Assembly (NCBI RefSeq): GCF_000090795.2
Contig: NW_003546242.1
Location: forward strand, 1,189,907 to 1,253,906
Length of the DNA: 64,000 bases
Direction of reading: 5' to 3'
From: Amphimedon queenslandica
Lineage: Eukaryota > Porifera > Demospongiae > Haplosclerida > Niphatidae
The position numbers were made by a program, and so were the translations under genes. The notes under the pieces are model-generated. The model was not told the origin of the DNA. It did not search any database and saw nothing but the letters and a program-made list of their open reading frames with translations. Positions within the stretch are counted from its first letter, which is position 1. Each line of letters begins with the position of its first letter. Shown one piece after another: positions 40,001 through 51,480 of this stretch.

Positions 40001-41816
40001 ATACGTCTATAATAGTTATTGTCAATATCCTGTAGCTTCTCCGCTATAACTTCTATTATTCTGGGTAGCCCATTATATACTTACAATTAATTAGCTTTTG
40101 ACTTCATCTTCGATGTAATATAAGCTTTTACTTTAACACCAGCAGTTATAGGTGCTACTTGTAACCTTGCTTCAGCATTCCACAACACAGCCAAACTGCA
40201 CCCTCCCTAAACCGGAGAATTTTCTTTGCAACCGGAAAGGTGTTACCCAAGTAAATGGCTGAACTTAGGTTGTACTTTGTTTTTAACTGGAAATTTTTAC
40301 TGGACAACTATTAAAGCTACTTTATGCTATTATTTTGATTACTTCAAGATCATAAATGAAATACTTTTAATTAAGAGTCAAAGTTCTATGTTCTATGGCA
40401 ATAAAAGGACCATGTGTGACATTGCTAAATTGAAAGGAAAATCAAGAAAGCTATTATTTTTGTACCTGTAAGTGGGACAATGAATGTTTATTTTTACAGT
40501 CATATAATAATGGTCGTGGGACACAATGAACATAATAAATTGAATTATATGGCTAAGTACCAAGTTTGTAGTACAAATGAAAATGACAGTATTATGTTAG
40601 CTATGACTTGTCATGTATTAGTAGTCCATGTTGTTTAACCATAGTCCGTGTTGTTTAACCATGGGCCACAGTATGATGCAGATGTGTTGCTAGATTTATC
40701 TCTACATTTGCTGATGGAGTAAACTATACATTGTTGTTTGTGTTGTGTTTATTTGACGTTCAAAATTATCACCAAAATTATTTTGTGATACAACTTATAT
40801 CAGGGCAGTGGTGGGTAAAAGCATGTCGTGATTTTGGGCAGGAACCACTAAAGGCACAAGGTGCAGGACGATGCCACTTGTTATGCATGTATGTATAATG
40901 TGTTGCACATTAGAAAATATTGTCATTGCTGATGATTCCTGCAAGTTGTCGTATCTGTATTTTTTCACCATCACAAGCATTTCAATGTACAACCTGGATG
41001 TAAACATATCTTATATAATACCCTCTTTGATTTGTCTCTTTTCCATTTAGGTATATATTCCTTATCATGAGCGTGACGTTTCCCCTCTAGGTATTTCTTC
41101 AGACAAAGAAAGGAATCTGGTGTTTAATGAAAAACTACTTCATTTCATTGCTATATACAGGAAGATCAATGCATCAAATCTAATACCTACCTTTATCACA
41201 GAACAGATTCTCTCGGCCATCTCTAAAATAGGTCTAAAATTTAAAAATTCACATAAAATTATTTATACTTGAGACAATTAATTTTTTTCATATTATTGTA
41301 AAATACAAATTTATCTATTGCAAGACACTAATGAAAGCTACTATACTAGGAAATACCAGATTTGTAGTAACATTAAATGCAAATGATATTATTCACCTAC
41401 CACAAAAATAACAAGACTTCCAAGACTACTGATATGTCACACAAGCAATGTATATATTGCCTTATTCTATCAAAATTTCAAGGACAGAATCACGAATATT
41501 TTTGAGATAATAAATTTTATTATTCTATAATTCATTAGATTATCATTGCATGGGTGTTACAAGTGCCAAGAATTTTCTGTACAGAAAGGGAATTCCGGTA
41601 GGGTGCAGTCCGGTTGAACAGTGATCTTCAGACTCAAGAAATAAAGCACTGAATAATCTTTAAGTCTTATGCATACTTCAAGCATTTCACCAATGTTATC
41701 ATAATGCTCGTTATTTTATTTTGAGGTTCAGAGCTACTTGCTATCTGTAAAATACAAATTTTAATGCATTAGTTTGGACAATAATTACCATTGCCCTTGT
41801 AGTGACTAGCAAATTA

Positions 41817-41945
41817 ACTAGTATTATTATTATTGTTATTCTGAGTCTGATTACCCTTATCTTAATACTATTATTATTGTTTGCTGCTGCTAGCATTAGT
41901 AGTCTAACAACTAAATTATCATTATTATTATTATTATTATTGCTA
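41817..41945. repeat. Imperfect (ATT)n-rich microsatellite region
   Basis: Runs of TTATTATTATT at 41820-41840, 41865-41880 and 41920-41943, separated by diverged sequence. It explains the asparagine-rich or leucine-rich frames on either strand. Confidence 0.7.
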
Positions 41946-43173
41946 TTGTCTTGTTCACGCATGCACACACATTCTTTTATCCTTTTTTCTCCTTTTCTCC
42001 TTGATCAGTCTTTTCCGATTTTCCCATTTGTTTATCTTCGTCAATCTCATGCATTAGCACGTTCCACTTGTTAATAAAGAGTTTTGGTGGACTTACGCTA
42101 CACACCCTTTCTTGTTTATCAATTGCAGCTGATTGTCTTTGAAGTGTCCTTGTAGATCTAGTTATTTCATGAGGACGAAAAAATATTGTAGGTACTGCAC
42201 AAGATCTTAACATCTTTTTTACAGAAAATCCAACTTAACTGGAATGTGGGTATGATTGCATTTGATTTTACACAAAACTTACGTTGTAATACTGAGATAG
42301 GTTCAAAAGAATCATCTGTAAAATGGGCACTGCATACACAAGAATTGGAGCCTACCTCTGGACCATTAAACTCTCAAGACTTTGCACTTCCGAAATGACA
42401 ATGGATCACTCGATTCTTCTGAGGTTAAGATAAAATATATGCTTCATATATAATAGAAATATATTTTTGCATACTTCATGCATACATATCAAAAGTAGCT
42501 GTACGTCAGACAGTGTGAACATGTTTTACATAGCATATAGTTTACATATATTTCAATGCTTGATTTAATACATATGCTAGTACACTGTTTCTTTTATATC
42601 AATTATATTTCTTACATATTATACTAAATCTATGCCTGCACTGTAATGGTTTTAATACAAATTATGTTCTGAATAATTATAAATTTAATTTAAGAAATTA
42701 ACAATAAAATATATCCCAATAAAATAATGTCTTTCAGTCAATTAGTTACTTGTATAATCGTTTTTCTTTCTTAATTAGTGTCCCTATTCTCCTTAGAGCT
42801 GTATAAAGACAAAATGTCATCAAAACAAGAGAAATAATTAATTACCTGATAGAGCATCTTGCAGATGTGCACTTATTATCAATGAGTGTTGATAACAGAA
42901 AAATTTGTAATAGGATAATTAATTAGAACAAATGCTAGAAAAGCTGATACTTAAATCATTTAATTTCATTAGTTTGCAGTTACCTCTTATTCCATTGGAA
43001 TATCCTCAAGGAGACGCTTGTACTTCCCTGTTGTTCCTCTATTTGCATTATACTCAAAGAAAATATGTTAGCATCAAAAAACACATCAACACAAGCATTT
43101 GCGAGCTGACTAGTTGAGCTAGTTTTACTACCTTAAGGAGACAATTGTTTGCGGGTATTTAATTTAGCGAATT

Positions 43174-43198
43174 TTAGCGATTTTTTAAAAATCGCTAA
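43174..43198. repeat. Perfect hairpin TTAGCGATTTTT
   Basis: TTAGCGATTTTT, one T, AAAAATCGCTAA. Flanked by further GCGAAT/CGCTAA-like words, it looks like the end of a foldback MITE. Confidence 0.55.
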
Positions 43199-43284
43199 CT
43201 TAAGTCCGCGCTAACTTTAATTTCTTATTAAATTATTAATAGTTATTAATTATTATTATTTATGATTCATGATGGTTAATTCAA

Positions 43285-43708
43285 TTCTTCAACTTCTTGA
43301 ATCTCTATCTCTCCCTCTTTGTCTATCTCTTCTTCTGAGTCTTCATCTGCCACATCCAACTCTTTCAAAAGTTCAGCAGTTGCATCTTCAAAAATTCCAT
43401 CAATGGGTTATCCTTGTAGTCTTTTAACCAGAACTTTGTATTCATCTAAAGCAGTCCTATTCTTTACATTACTAGTCATTTGAACCTGGGCCATGACTGG
43501 GATTTCTAGTCCTTTTACTAAAGGTGATCTACGGTAGTGGATATCCATAACTTTTAGTGTTACAACTGCTCCATGCTCCATTATGTATCTAGTTACTCTT
43601 GATATTTCTTTCGGCAAGTGTCCTACAATAGAGGCAGATGATAAGCACCCTGGAAGCCTTTTTGTTGCTGCTATAGCATGACCGTCATGTAAGGCATGTA
43701 TTGGCATA
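43285..43708 (-). CDS. HIRAN-like domain protein (partial, one stop)
   Basis: Minus-strand frame 43707-43408: HDGHAIAATK, ASIVGHLPKEISRVTRYIME, GAVVTLKVM and SPLVKGLEIPVMAQVQM, then ALDEYKVLVKRLQG. This matches the HIRAN fold pattern (DxHAVAVxK..VVGHLPREIS..GLEIPxxL) found in SWI/SNF-like helicases and, standing alone, in expanded sponge and cnidarian families. HIRAN binds single-stranded DNA ends. One stop at 43405-43407 is followed by an in-frame acidic tail (DEDSEEEIDKEGEIEIQEVE) to a stop at about 43276. The upstream side is cut by a MITE at 43713. Otherwise open, so it may be recently broken, or the stop may be a sequencing error. Confidence 0.6.
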
Positions 43709-43712
43709 ATTT

Positions 43713-43945
43713 GTGACCATAATTGAGAAAAGGTTCCTTATGGTGAATTTTTACATTTATCATTATAATGAAAAATATGAACCTGTGAATGCTGTGTCAC
43801 ATTACAATTGCTTCTAAAAGTTACATCGTAAATTTCTATCTCCTGGAGTAATTTTATGATGAATGGAGCTCTGGAATTTGGATTTTTGGCTATAAAGGCA
43901 AATTTTACTATCCGCCATAAGGTACCTTTTGTCAATTATGGTCAT
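43713..43945. mobile_element. 233-bp MITE, second copy (inverted relative to 26468-26704)
   Basis: Ends GTGACCATAATTGA..AAAAGG and CCTTTTGTCAATTATGGTCA. The reverse strand aligns with the copy in the RecQ gene throughout, for example ATCATAAAATTACTCCA and CATTCACAGGTT. Flanks ATTT and ACTT are a 4-bp duplication with one change. Confidence 0.85.
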
Positions 43946-43949
43946 ACTT

Positions 43950-46030
43950 TTAAAACCACTACCAATAGTATTTGTATAAAAAAGGGGTAACATGTATGGC
44001 AACTATGTAAGAACAATGACTAAGTAACAGCATAATTTCTCTGTAGCCAGGACCGCTTCTATAGTATACAAGGAAACACTGTAATCAATCACAATATAAA
44101 ACAAGTGGAAGCAAGACTCATTATAAGCTACACATGTACTTTGGGCGTCGTTAATAGATGTACATGTACAATCTACTTAAAGCATTGTTACATGCACTTA
44201 AGAAGCCTTTTACTGCAGTAGAGTGACAATAATACTAAACTGACATACAAGTACCATATTACATATATTGAATTTTCAAAATATCTGCACAGGCTGATTA
44301 TGCAGCTAAGCTCGGAAGCACTTCTTGAATATTTCTTTTGTTATAAAGTTTAGTTTTCCAGTTAATTAGTCAAAAAGTGTGGAAATGTTTGTCCTTTCAA
44401 TTTCAGTTACCCTCTATTTCCCTCTTTTGGTTGTCCAAATACCTTCACTGGGTTATCCATGCACCTCTTCCAGTTGTGTAAGTACTCAGTCCTGCAATAT
44501 GAAACAAAAACTCTAGCACCCTACATCTGCAGTATGTAGAAACACAAAAAATGATTTTGAAATACAACATTACTCTTCTTCAGTGGCTCAAAAAGCTTCA
44601 CATAAAACATGTTCAAGCACTCTTTAACTATTAATAAAAAGGTTTTTCCTACCAAGTGAACAAGAGCTTACAGAAAGGAATGATATGGTATTTTGCATTT
44701 GATCCGAAGATTATGATTCTTACATAAAGTTTACATTAGCTTTGTTTGTCCAATATGTAGTAGCTTTTCATGTAAAGTGCGGCATTGAATGACTTATGAC
44801 TCAAAAGGAAATCATTAAATGCCTTTTAGGAAGCAGATTGTCATGGTTAGTAAAAAGGACGTAATTTGAAAATGTCACCAGGTGGTATTTCAAATGTAAG
44901 GCCGTTGTTACACAAATTGACTGCACAGATGAGGTCAAAAAAGAATGTGTAATACAGACATTGGTAGAAAGCATAAATTTCAGAAGTGAATTAGAGTGGT
45001 GGAGCACATATGACATGCAAGTTCATTTCAATTTATTTCTTGAAAATGGCAGGAGACAAGAGCCTGCTCAAGTGTTTCTGACTGTATCATTAATAGCTAG
45101 AGACATGAAAAAAATCAGAAAAGATAAAACAATTTGCACATCAGCTTTACTCTTAACAGTCACAAGCACATACTTTGCTCAAGACATTTTCACTTTTACC
45201 TAAATTTTATGCCTCAGAGGAGAAATAAGTTTGCTATGTAAAGGCAGAAGGATGACAAAAAATGAAGAAATTACAAAGAGTGTAACTGTTTAGAATAAAA
45301 ATAATTAAAATCAATTGAGTTATGAAAGCATATCTGATTAAATAAACCAAAAGGCTTTGAAGCCACTACCAAGGGTTACATCAATGGTATGTATGTAAAC
45401 AACATTTAATTCTAATCAGCAACAGCATAAATTCACCAAAATATTGTAACAGGTAGCAATGCAAAACAAATTGAAGCGGACACGGAACCTCAAATCAAGC
45501 AAATATCAACGTCTTTCAAAAGTAATTTCGCCATTACTGATAGATGTGTTTACTGATAGCATTGTGAAATGCACCTTCAACTATAGCCTAAGCTGATTTA
45601 AAGTGCCAAAATAATACATCATACTACACTTATTTAATATTCAATACTGATTATGCAGCTAAACTGTTCAAACACTTTTTAAATCCTTCTCTTACTAAAA
45701 ATTTTTTAATAAATATGTTTAAAAGTGTTAGACATGTTTAAATCTACTGAATCTCAGTTACTCTGTCTTCTTCTAGTTGTCCAAATACCTCTGCACTTGT
45801 TCAAGTACCCAAACCAGTTGTATAATTATCCCTGCAGATTTTACAAGTACCACAACCAGCTGTCAATATACATGTGCCTCTTCCAATTGTTAAAGTACCC
45901 CTGCCATTTTTTAAGTACATGTACCTCTGCAGGTTGTCCAAGTATAACTGCTGGTTTTCATGGTAGATCTGACATATCTTTGGTATATTTCAATTAATAT
46001 TTTTAGAATGCATAACAGATATGAATAACA
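43950..46030. repeat. Non-coding with related minisatellite-like blocks of about 24 bp
   Basis: Degenerate units of the type TTGTCCAAGTACC(T/C)CTGCCAG occur at 44425-44490 and 45772-45960. The flanking words GATTATGCAGCTAA precede both blocks (44296 and 45650). Read as protein they give periodic VPLP..VVQVP-like sequence, but no convincing gene. Confidence 0.45.
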
Positions 46031-46289
46031 GATATGATTTACAGTAGGTGAAAATAACCAAAATCAGTACCAGGCAGTAGAACAGGAGACTTCGCATAAT
46101 TTCTCACTGCCCTTATTGGCATGAGCAAAGTCAGGCCAACATGGCTCGAAATTAAGTCTTGTCCACTTGTCAAGACACTTTACATAGAGCCTAGGACAAG
46201 TAAAATATTTCTCTAGCTTGTCAAAGGACAAGTAACTACAAGCTTGTTGTCTACCATTTTGGAAATGACCACTACCAAAAATTAAGCCA

Positions 46290-47363
46290 CATCCATGGCA
46301 CATGCACATGACAAACAGTCAAGCACATGTGGATGTGACAAAAGCTTGAGATTGTTTAAGTATGGCTTAACTAGCAAGTCAGAAACTTCAAGCAAGAGAC
46401 CTTTGCGTGATGGTGATAGAAATGAAGTTACATTTAAAAGAAGGGATTTTTGCACTGCAGATGAAGAATGGACGGTGAAATTCGAGAGATGTACATGAAT
46501 GATAAAGCTGCCAGTACATTCATAAGTTATATAGCTGATATGATGATTCAAGATTTACAAGAGGTAATAAATAATTCTCCATTCATAGGCCTCCTATCTG
46601 ATTCATTAACAAGTCATTCCAGTGCTGAGGAAGAAATTGTCTACATTAGGTATATCATACAAGGAGTACCAGTTGTGCTTTTCTTCGGTCTTTCACTACT
46701 TGAAAGTGGCAAGGCTCCAGGTATACTTAGCAGTATTTTGGTATGTGCAATGCGAGTCGGCCTTTTATGTGACATTTCAAAAAAACATGGTTGGATTTTG
46801 TGCTGATGGAGAAACTGTGATGATGGGCTGTCACAAAGGTGTTCCAGCACTATTGAAAGGCCTGGCTCCACAAGTTATTGAAGTGCATTGTGTTGCTCAT
46901 GAACTTGAACTACCTACCTCTTTGTGATGCAATAAAAGTAATACCTTTTTGTGGTAGCTTTTATCATAAGTCACTAAAATCACTACATGTTCTTCGCTCT
47001 TTAGCTGATAAACGTAAGGAACAATCACGAGCACCTGAAGAAATTTTTGCTGTACGATGGGTTGCTAGTAAATGAGCTGTTACTGCACTGGAAACAAATT
47101 GGCCAACTGTAGTCCTGCATCTTGAAGATACTGGAAAAAGAAGAAATGATGATTCTACTAAAGTAAAATGGATATTAAAATCTATAGCCACATATTCTTT
47201 TGTTGCATCTCTTTATTTTATTTTGGATTTCCAGGAAGTGATACCAGTGTCTAAATTTTTTGAGGCTGACAACTTACCGTTGTTTGTGTTGTCTCTGCTA
47301 TAGAATCAGCGGACTTAGCTTTATTGGCATTCTCAAAACGTCATGGCACACATCAGTGGAACA
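46290..47363 (+). pseudogene. hAT transposase 1, N-terminal part
   Basis: Plus strand: frames 46468-46806 (MNDKAASTFISYIADMMIQD, INNSPFIGLLSDSLTSHSSA), 46795-46927 (FCADGETVMMGCHKGVPALL, HCVAHELELPTSL) and 46930-47300 (LRSLADKRKEQSRAPEEIFA, VRWVASK). The pattern PFFSLLxDGxTD..GxGTDGAxVMxG..GVxALL..HCxAHRLELA is the hAT RNase H-like core (KIAA1586/ZNF862-like group) as I remember it. A second hAT element is inserted at 47364, and the C-terminal part resumes at 50775. Stops at about 46804 and 47072. Confidence 0.75.
47356..47363. repeat. 8-bp target-site duplication of hAT 2, left
   Basis: GTGGAACA, identical to 50767-50774. Eight base pairs is the hallmark of hAT transposition. Confidence 0.92.
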
Positions 47364-47562
47364 CAGTGGCATAGCTGAGGTAGGGCCTGATGGGCCTGGG
47401 CCCTAACCATCAATTTTGGTCTACAATTATATTCATTGAAAATATAATTATTATTTATTTCAAACATAATTATATTGATTGCTGTGCAATGCCTAAACTT
47501 ATTTTAGAAACATAAAATCACAATAAAGTGGTTTGTCTTGTAGAAGCCAATGTGTAGTAGAA

Positions 47563-50486
47563 ATGAGTAGGCAACTGTCACTGTTTGGCTACATTAATGA
47601 GTCTTCTACCGGAGATGCAGCTTCTACTAGTACAAATAGACCTAAGAGAGAAGGGATGATTATGAGAGTCAATGCAATGATTCCATTGACAGCAACGAAG
47701 AGAGCTGTGGTAAAAATAAATAATAATATATACATATTAAAAATAATAATATATACATATTAATATATACCCAATTATAGAGCATGATGATACTGGTATT
47801 GATCGTGAAGTGTGTGATGATCACAACATGCCCACAGTACTGACAGATGAGCTGAGCCATAGTCAGTTGACTCCATCAGTCTGTACAGGAGATACTACTA
47901 CTACAGCTGTTGTTGATATTGCACCAACTACGTCATCAACACCTTGCCAGCCTATTATTAATTTCTCTGTTACAAACTTTTCAAGTAAAGGAAGGTCATT
48001 TAATCCAGAGTGGTACAAACAGTATTCCTGGTTAGAATACTCTGTTATAAAAGATGCAGCTTTCTGCTTTCCTTGCCAGCAAATTGTTTCTCCAAGTTTT
48101 GGTTAGTGCAGACCCGAGAGAAGTTTTGCTGAGGTAGGATTTAGTGATTGGAAGCATGCTACTGGAGCCAAAGGTGTACTAGCCAGACATGCCAACTGCA
48201 TCACCCTTAAGATAACCACAATTGCTTGGAATCAGTCTTTAGCTTCAGAGAAGCATCACTCAGTGGCAGAGCAGCTAGGCATTGCTAGAGCTCAGCTAAT
48301 TAAGAAAAATTGCCACTATGTAATGACCATATAGAAGTGTTACTACTTTGTAGCAAGCTAAGATTGCTTTACATGGTAACGATGAAAGTGACACATCTCT
48401 AAATAAGGTTAATTTCAGAGATATTCTTCAAGTAATAGTTCACCATGATTTAGTAGTTGAAGACAGGCTTAATCATGGTGCAAGAAATGCAAAGTGCTCT
48501 TCTCCCACTATTCCGAACAGTGTCCTTTCAATGACAGCCACTCTTGTGAGAAGAAAAATATGTGCATCAGTCAAGAAATCAGGGTATACTACTTCATCAT
48601 GGTAGATGAAACGAAAGATCATATTAAACAGAAGCAACTGTCCATTGCTCTTTGATATGTTGATGTTGAATGAATAGCTGTAGTGGAGCGTTTTCTTACG
48701 TTTTTCCCAGTAAGAAATCTTGATGCTCAAAGCCAAACCAAATATATTCTAGATACTTTAGCTCAGTATCATTTAGATCCAAAAATTATAGTGTCACAGG
48801 GGTACAATGGAGCATTTGTCATGAGTCGAAGATGTACTGGATTTCAACAGAGAATTTGTGAAGTAGCTTTTAATGCCTGTTATATTCATTGTCACACTCA
48901 TGTGCTAAATCTTGCACTTGTTGACTGCGTCAAGAACACCTCTCATATGTCTGAATTCATTTCTCTAGTACAGGCTCTATACATCATCATCTCTACAAAT
49001 TAAGGTCATACCCTTTTAACTGAAGCTCAAAAGAGGGCTTCATCCAGACAAGCAGATTAACTCTTAAATTCCCAGTGTATTTTTCTCATTTTTGATCTAT
49101 TTCAATTGAAATTATGTAACTATTTTGTACTTATTTATTTACACTTCATTATTTTACTCCATGTTGCTTGTTGCCATGTCATCCAAGGGTTAAAATTACA
49201 CAAAAAAATTATTCATTGAATGGGAAATATTTTTAAAATCACAATTAACTTTTATTATTCTTTCCATGTATACATTGATGTTTCATATCAAGTTTAATTA
49301 ATCACAGACATTCAAAAGAAGGTAATAAACAGTTGGAAATAGTACTAACTGGTTTACAAAGTATATTATGAGCAGTTTTTGCTCTTTCTTTTAGCATGGC
49401 AAGCATAGAAAGAAATACTTTAACATATACTTGTGTGATTATCCAAACAAAAAGTATTTCAGCCCAATAATTAGGTTAAATTATGTCTATATTAAAATGC
49501 TGGTAAACAAATTGCAGCAGCAAGTTTGAGAAAAAAATTAATGAAAAATCTACTCCAAATTGAATGGGCTGGGAAATTAAGAGTTAAGCAATTACAGAGT
49601 TTGTCAGACACCTGCTGGGCCTGTCGATCTTTAGTACTTAAAACAATTGCTAGTACTTATGGCTGAATCATTGAAACTCTAGAATGTCTTGGTGATGATG
49701 CTGATAAAGCCAAAGTCATTGAAGCCATAGTCCTTTGTCATCAAGTATCTTTATTCAAGTTCTTATCTTCACAGATCATATTCCAGCAAATTCTTTCCAT
49801 AACTAAGTCTCTATCTGACCAGCTACAATGCAAAACTCTTGATTTTGTTTCGGCTTCAAGTACAGTTATGTCAACAAAGCAAACTCTAAATAATTTGAGA
49901 AGTATTGAGTCATGGCAGCATACATACACATACATAAATCAGTGGCAAACATGCATGATATTGATGAAATTTTTGAGAACTCACGTAGAAAGAGACCACC
50001 TAGGCAAATCCAAGATTCAGTTTTATTTGAGCCAATTGGTCATCGGGAATTTCTTTCATGTAGTGATTTAATAACAATCAATTCCTGTTTTAGATCACAT
50101 ACTTTTTGAGTTTAAAAGTAGATTTTATAACAGCAACCTAGATCGTATGAAGTCCATTGATGCTTGCAATCCATTGTCTCCAATTCCTTGACTCATCTTT
50201 CTTTTCTGGCCTCTTTGTACAACATAAGTAATGTGCAGCTTTCAAATGAGTGTCTGTGGGCAAAACCAATTCTTAAAGACAAAGCTGAAACTCTTTTGAA
50301 GCCTACACACATTTTGTGCCAATGCAAGCTGCTTTTCCTATGATATCAAAGCTCTTTGCTGTTGCACTGACTTCAGTCGTGACTACAGCCCAGTGTGAGA
50401 GAAGCATCTCAACTTTTCGGAGTATCATGACTCATTTAAGGACCAGTATGACCGACAAAAGGCTGGTGGAAATATTTTTACTGTAA
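47563..50486 (+). pseudogene. hAT transposase 2 (TTF-type zinc finger, DUF4371, hAT dimerisation)
   Basis: ATG at 47563 (MSRQLSLFGYI). A probable intron lies at 47710-47780. The TTF-type BED-like finger region is FNPEWYKQYSWLEYSVIKDA, AFCFPCQQ and FSDWKHATGAKGVLARH (47999-48200). The DUF4371 core is QYHLDPKIIVSQGYNGAFVM, SRRCTGFQQRICEVA and HCHTHVLNLALVDCVKNTSH (48757-48950). After the nested element, LQSLSDTCWACRS (49590-49630) and the C-terminal hATC motif TTAQCERSISTFRSIMTHLR, KRLVEIFLL (50384-50483) follow, with TAA at 50484-50486. This transposase cuts and pastes as a dimer. Several frameshifts; inactive. Confidence 0.85.
49061..49583. mobile_element. TTAA-flanked non-autonomous element (piggyBac-like)
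   Basis: Ends CTCTTAAATTCCCAG and CTGGGAAATTAAGAG, flanked by TTAA at 49057-49060 and 49584-49587. Deleting it plus one TTAA restores the hAT frame (..HPDKQ|IKQLQSL..), which sets the borders exactly. TTAA duplications are typical of piggyBac and Kolobok elements. Non-coding, 523 bp. Confidence 0.9.
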
Positions 50487-50766
50487 CTTAAAAAAGAGAC
50501 CTCTGTTTCAACGAATAAGCTCCTTCGTTTATAGAGGACACACTATCTGAGTTTGAAAGTGTCAACAAGAACAGAACAAACTTTTCATTCTGATAGTATT
50601 AACGATTTAGTGTTATCAACATTAAAGACATTAATCAGAATTGCTATTTTGCGTAGCTTGCAGGAAAATTCCCTCTTTTACATACTAAATGGGGTGTAGC
50701 AAAATCGCAGCACGCTTCGCATGCCAGAAGTACCCTACCCTTCTTGCACACCCCGCTATGCCACTG

Positions 50767-50774
50767 GTGGAACA
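50767..50774. repeat. 8-bp target-site duplication of hAT 2, right
   Basis: GTGGAACA, identical to 47356-47363. Confidence 0.92.
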
Positions 50775-51240
50775 GCTAACTTCCAATAAATTTAAAGGAC
50801 ACAAGATAAGTGGTATAACTATGAAAAATTCAATCAAGAACCAACACAAGCAATTCATAAAGTTGGCAAGACCATACATACCGGATAAGTTTGATGTATT
50901 AAAATCAAGAGATGTTATGAGTGCAGCAAAAGATTTACTCGACGTGAGGAGATGGCTAATTCATGAAGAGGAGTTAGCTACATTTGGCGAAGCCTAACTG
51001 GCATGTTTACTTCAGTATTTTCAAATCCCTCTTTGGATTGCAGGATGTGACCATGGACATATGGCAAACAATTCAGAAAGAACAGAAAGAAAACCTTTGT
51101 AATGTACTGATGGTCATATCTATCTGCCTAGAAATACCCTTTAGTGTGAAACGTTCTCAACTATAAACCACATCAAAACCAACAAGCATTAATCCTTACA
51201 AACTAATAGTTGTGATAATCTAATGTGAATCAGCATTTAT
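50775..51240 (+). pseudogene. hAT transposase 1, C-terminal part
   Basis: Frame 50689-50997 continues the interrupted hAT 1 protein (IKLARPYIPDKFDVLKSRDV, DLLDVRRW); then, with a frame change, ICLEIPFSVK and ERSFSTINHIKTN at about 51115-51175, the hAT dimerisation motif, followed by SLQTNSCDNLM. The homology ends near 51240. Together with 46290-47363 it gives a hAT protein in the correct order. Confidence 0.75.
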
Positions 51241-51310
51241 ATGCAGCCATTTTACAAATGAAATCATTATGTGAAAATTAACTTGATCATTTTAGAGGTA
51301 AAATGAAAGT

Positions 51311-51480
51311 ACCCAGCAAATAAATCTTACATAAGATCTTACTCAAGATCTTGAAACAAGATTTTGCAAGGTAAGCTCTGACGTTATGTAAGATTATGAT
51401 ACAAGAAGTTGCAAATCCATATAGATTTTATCTGTTTCTATTTCTGACAACATTGTTTCAAGATCTTTATTGTTGATAAT
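51311..51480. repeat. Left end with AGATCTT subterminal repeats
   Basis: After the 18-bp terminal repeat come AAGATCTTACTCAAGATCTT, AAGATTTTGCAAG, GTAAGATTATGA and CAAGATCTTTA. These are likely transposase-binding repeats. Confidence 0.6.

Larger units (their letters stand above)
40001..43280. other. Long stretch without a recognised gene
   Basis: AT-rich and non-coding as far as I can see. It contains a 20-bp duplication TAGTCC(A/G)TGTTGTTTAACCA at 40622-40661, ATT/TTA microsatellites at 41817-41945, and a perfect 12-bp-arm hairpin at 43174-43198. Short frames in the 40.2-42.2 kb part lack family features. Confidence 0.4.
47364..50766 (+). mobile_element. hAT element 2, nested inside hAT 1
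   Basis: Starts CAGTGGCATAGC and ends GCTATGCCACTG, 12-bp perfect terminal inverted repeats, with a perfect 8-bp target duplication. It carries one transposase gene on the plus strand. A 523-bp TTAA-flanked element (49061-49583) is nested in it, so without that it is about 2.88 kb, a normal hAT size. Confidence 0.92.

Noticed and set aside
40195-41609. ACTGCACCCT at 40195 and its reverse complement at 41600-41609 as ends of a 1.4-kb transposon
   Set aside because: Only about 10 bp match cleanly, there is no target duplication and no coding content; likely coincidence.
41741-42074. Asn-rich and Leu/Ile-rich ORFs in the ATT repeat region
   Set aside because: They are translations of a microsatellite on both strands, with no domain features.
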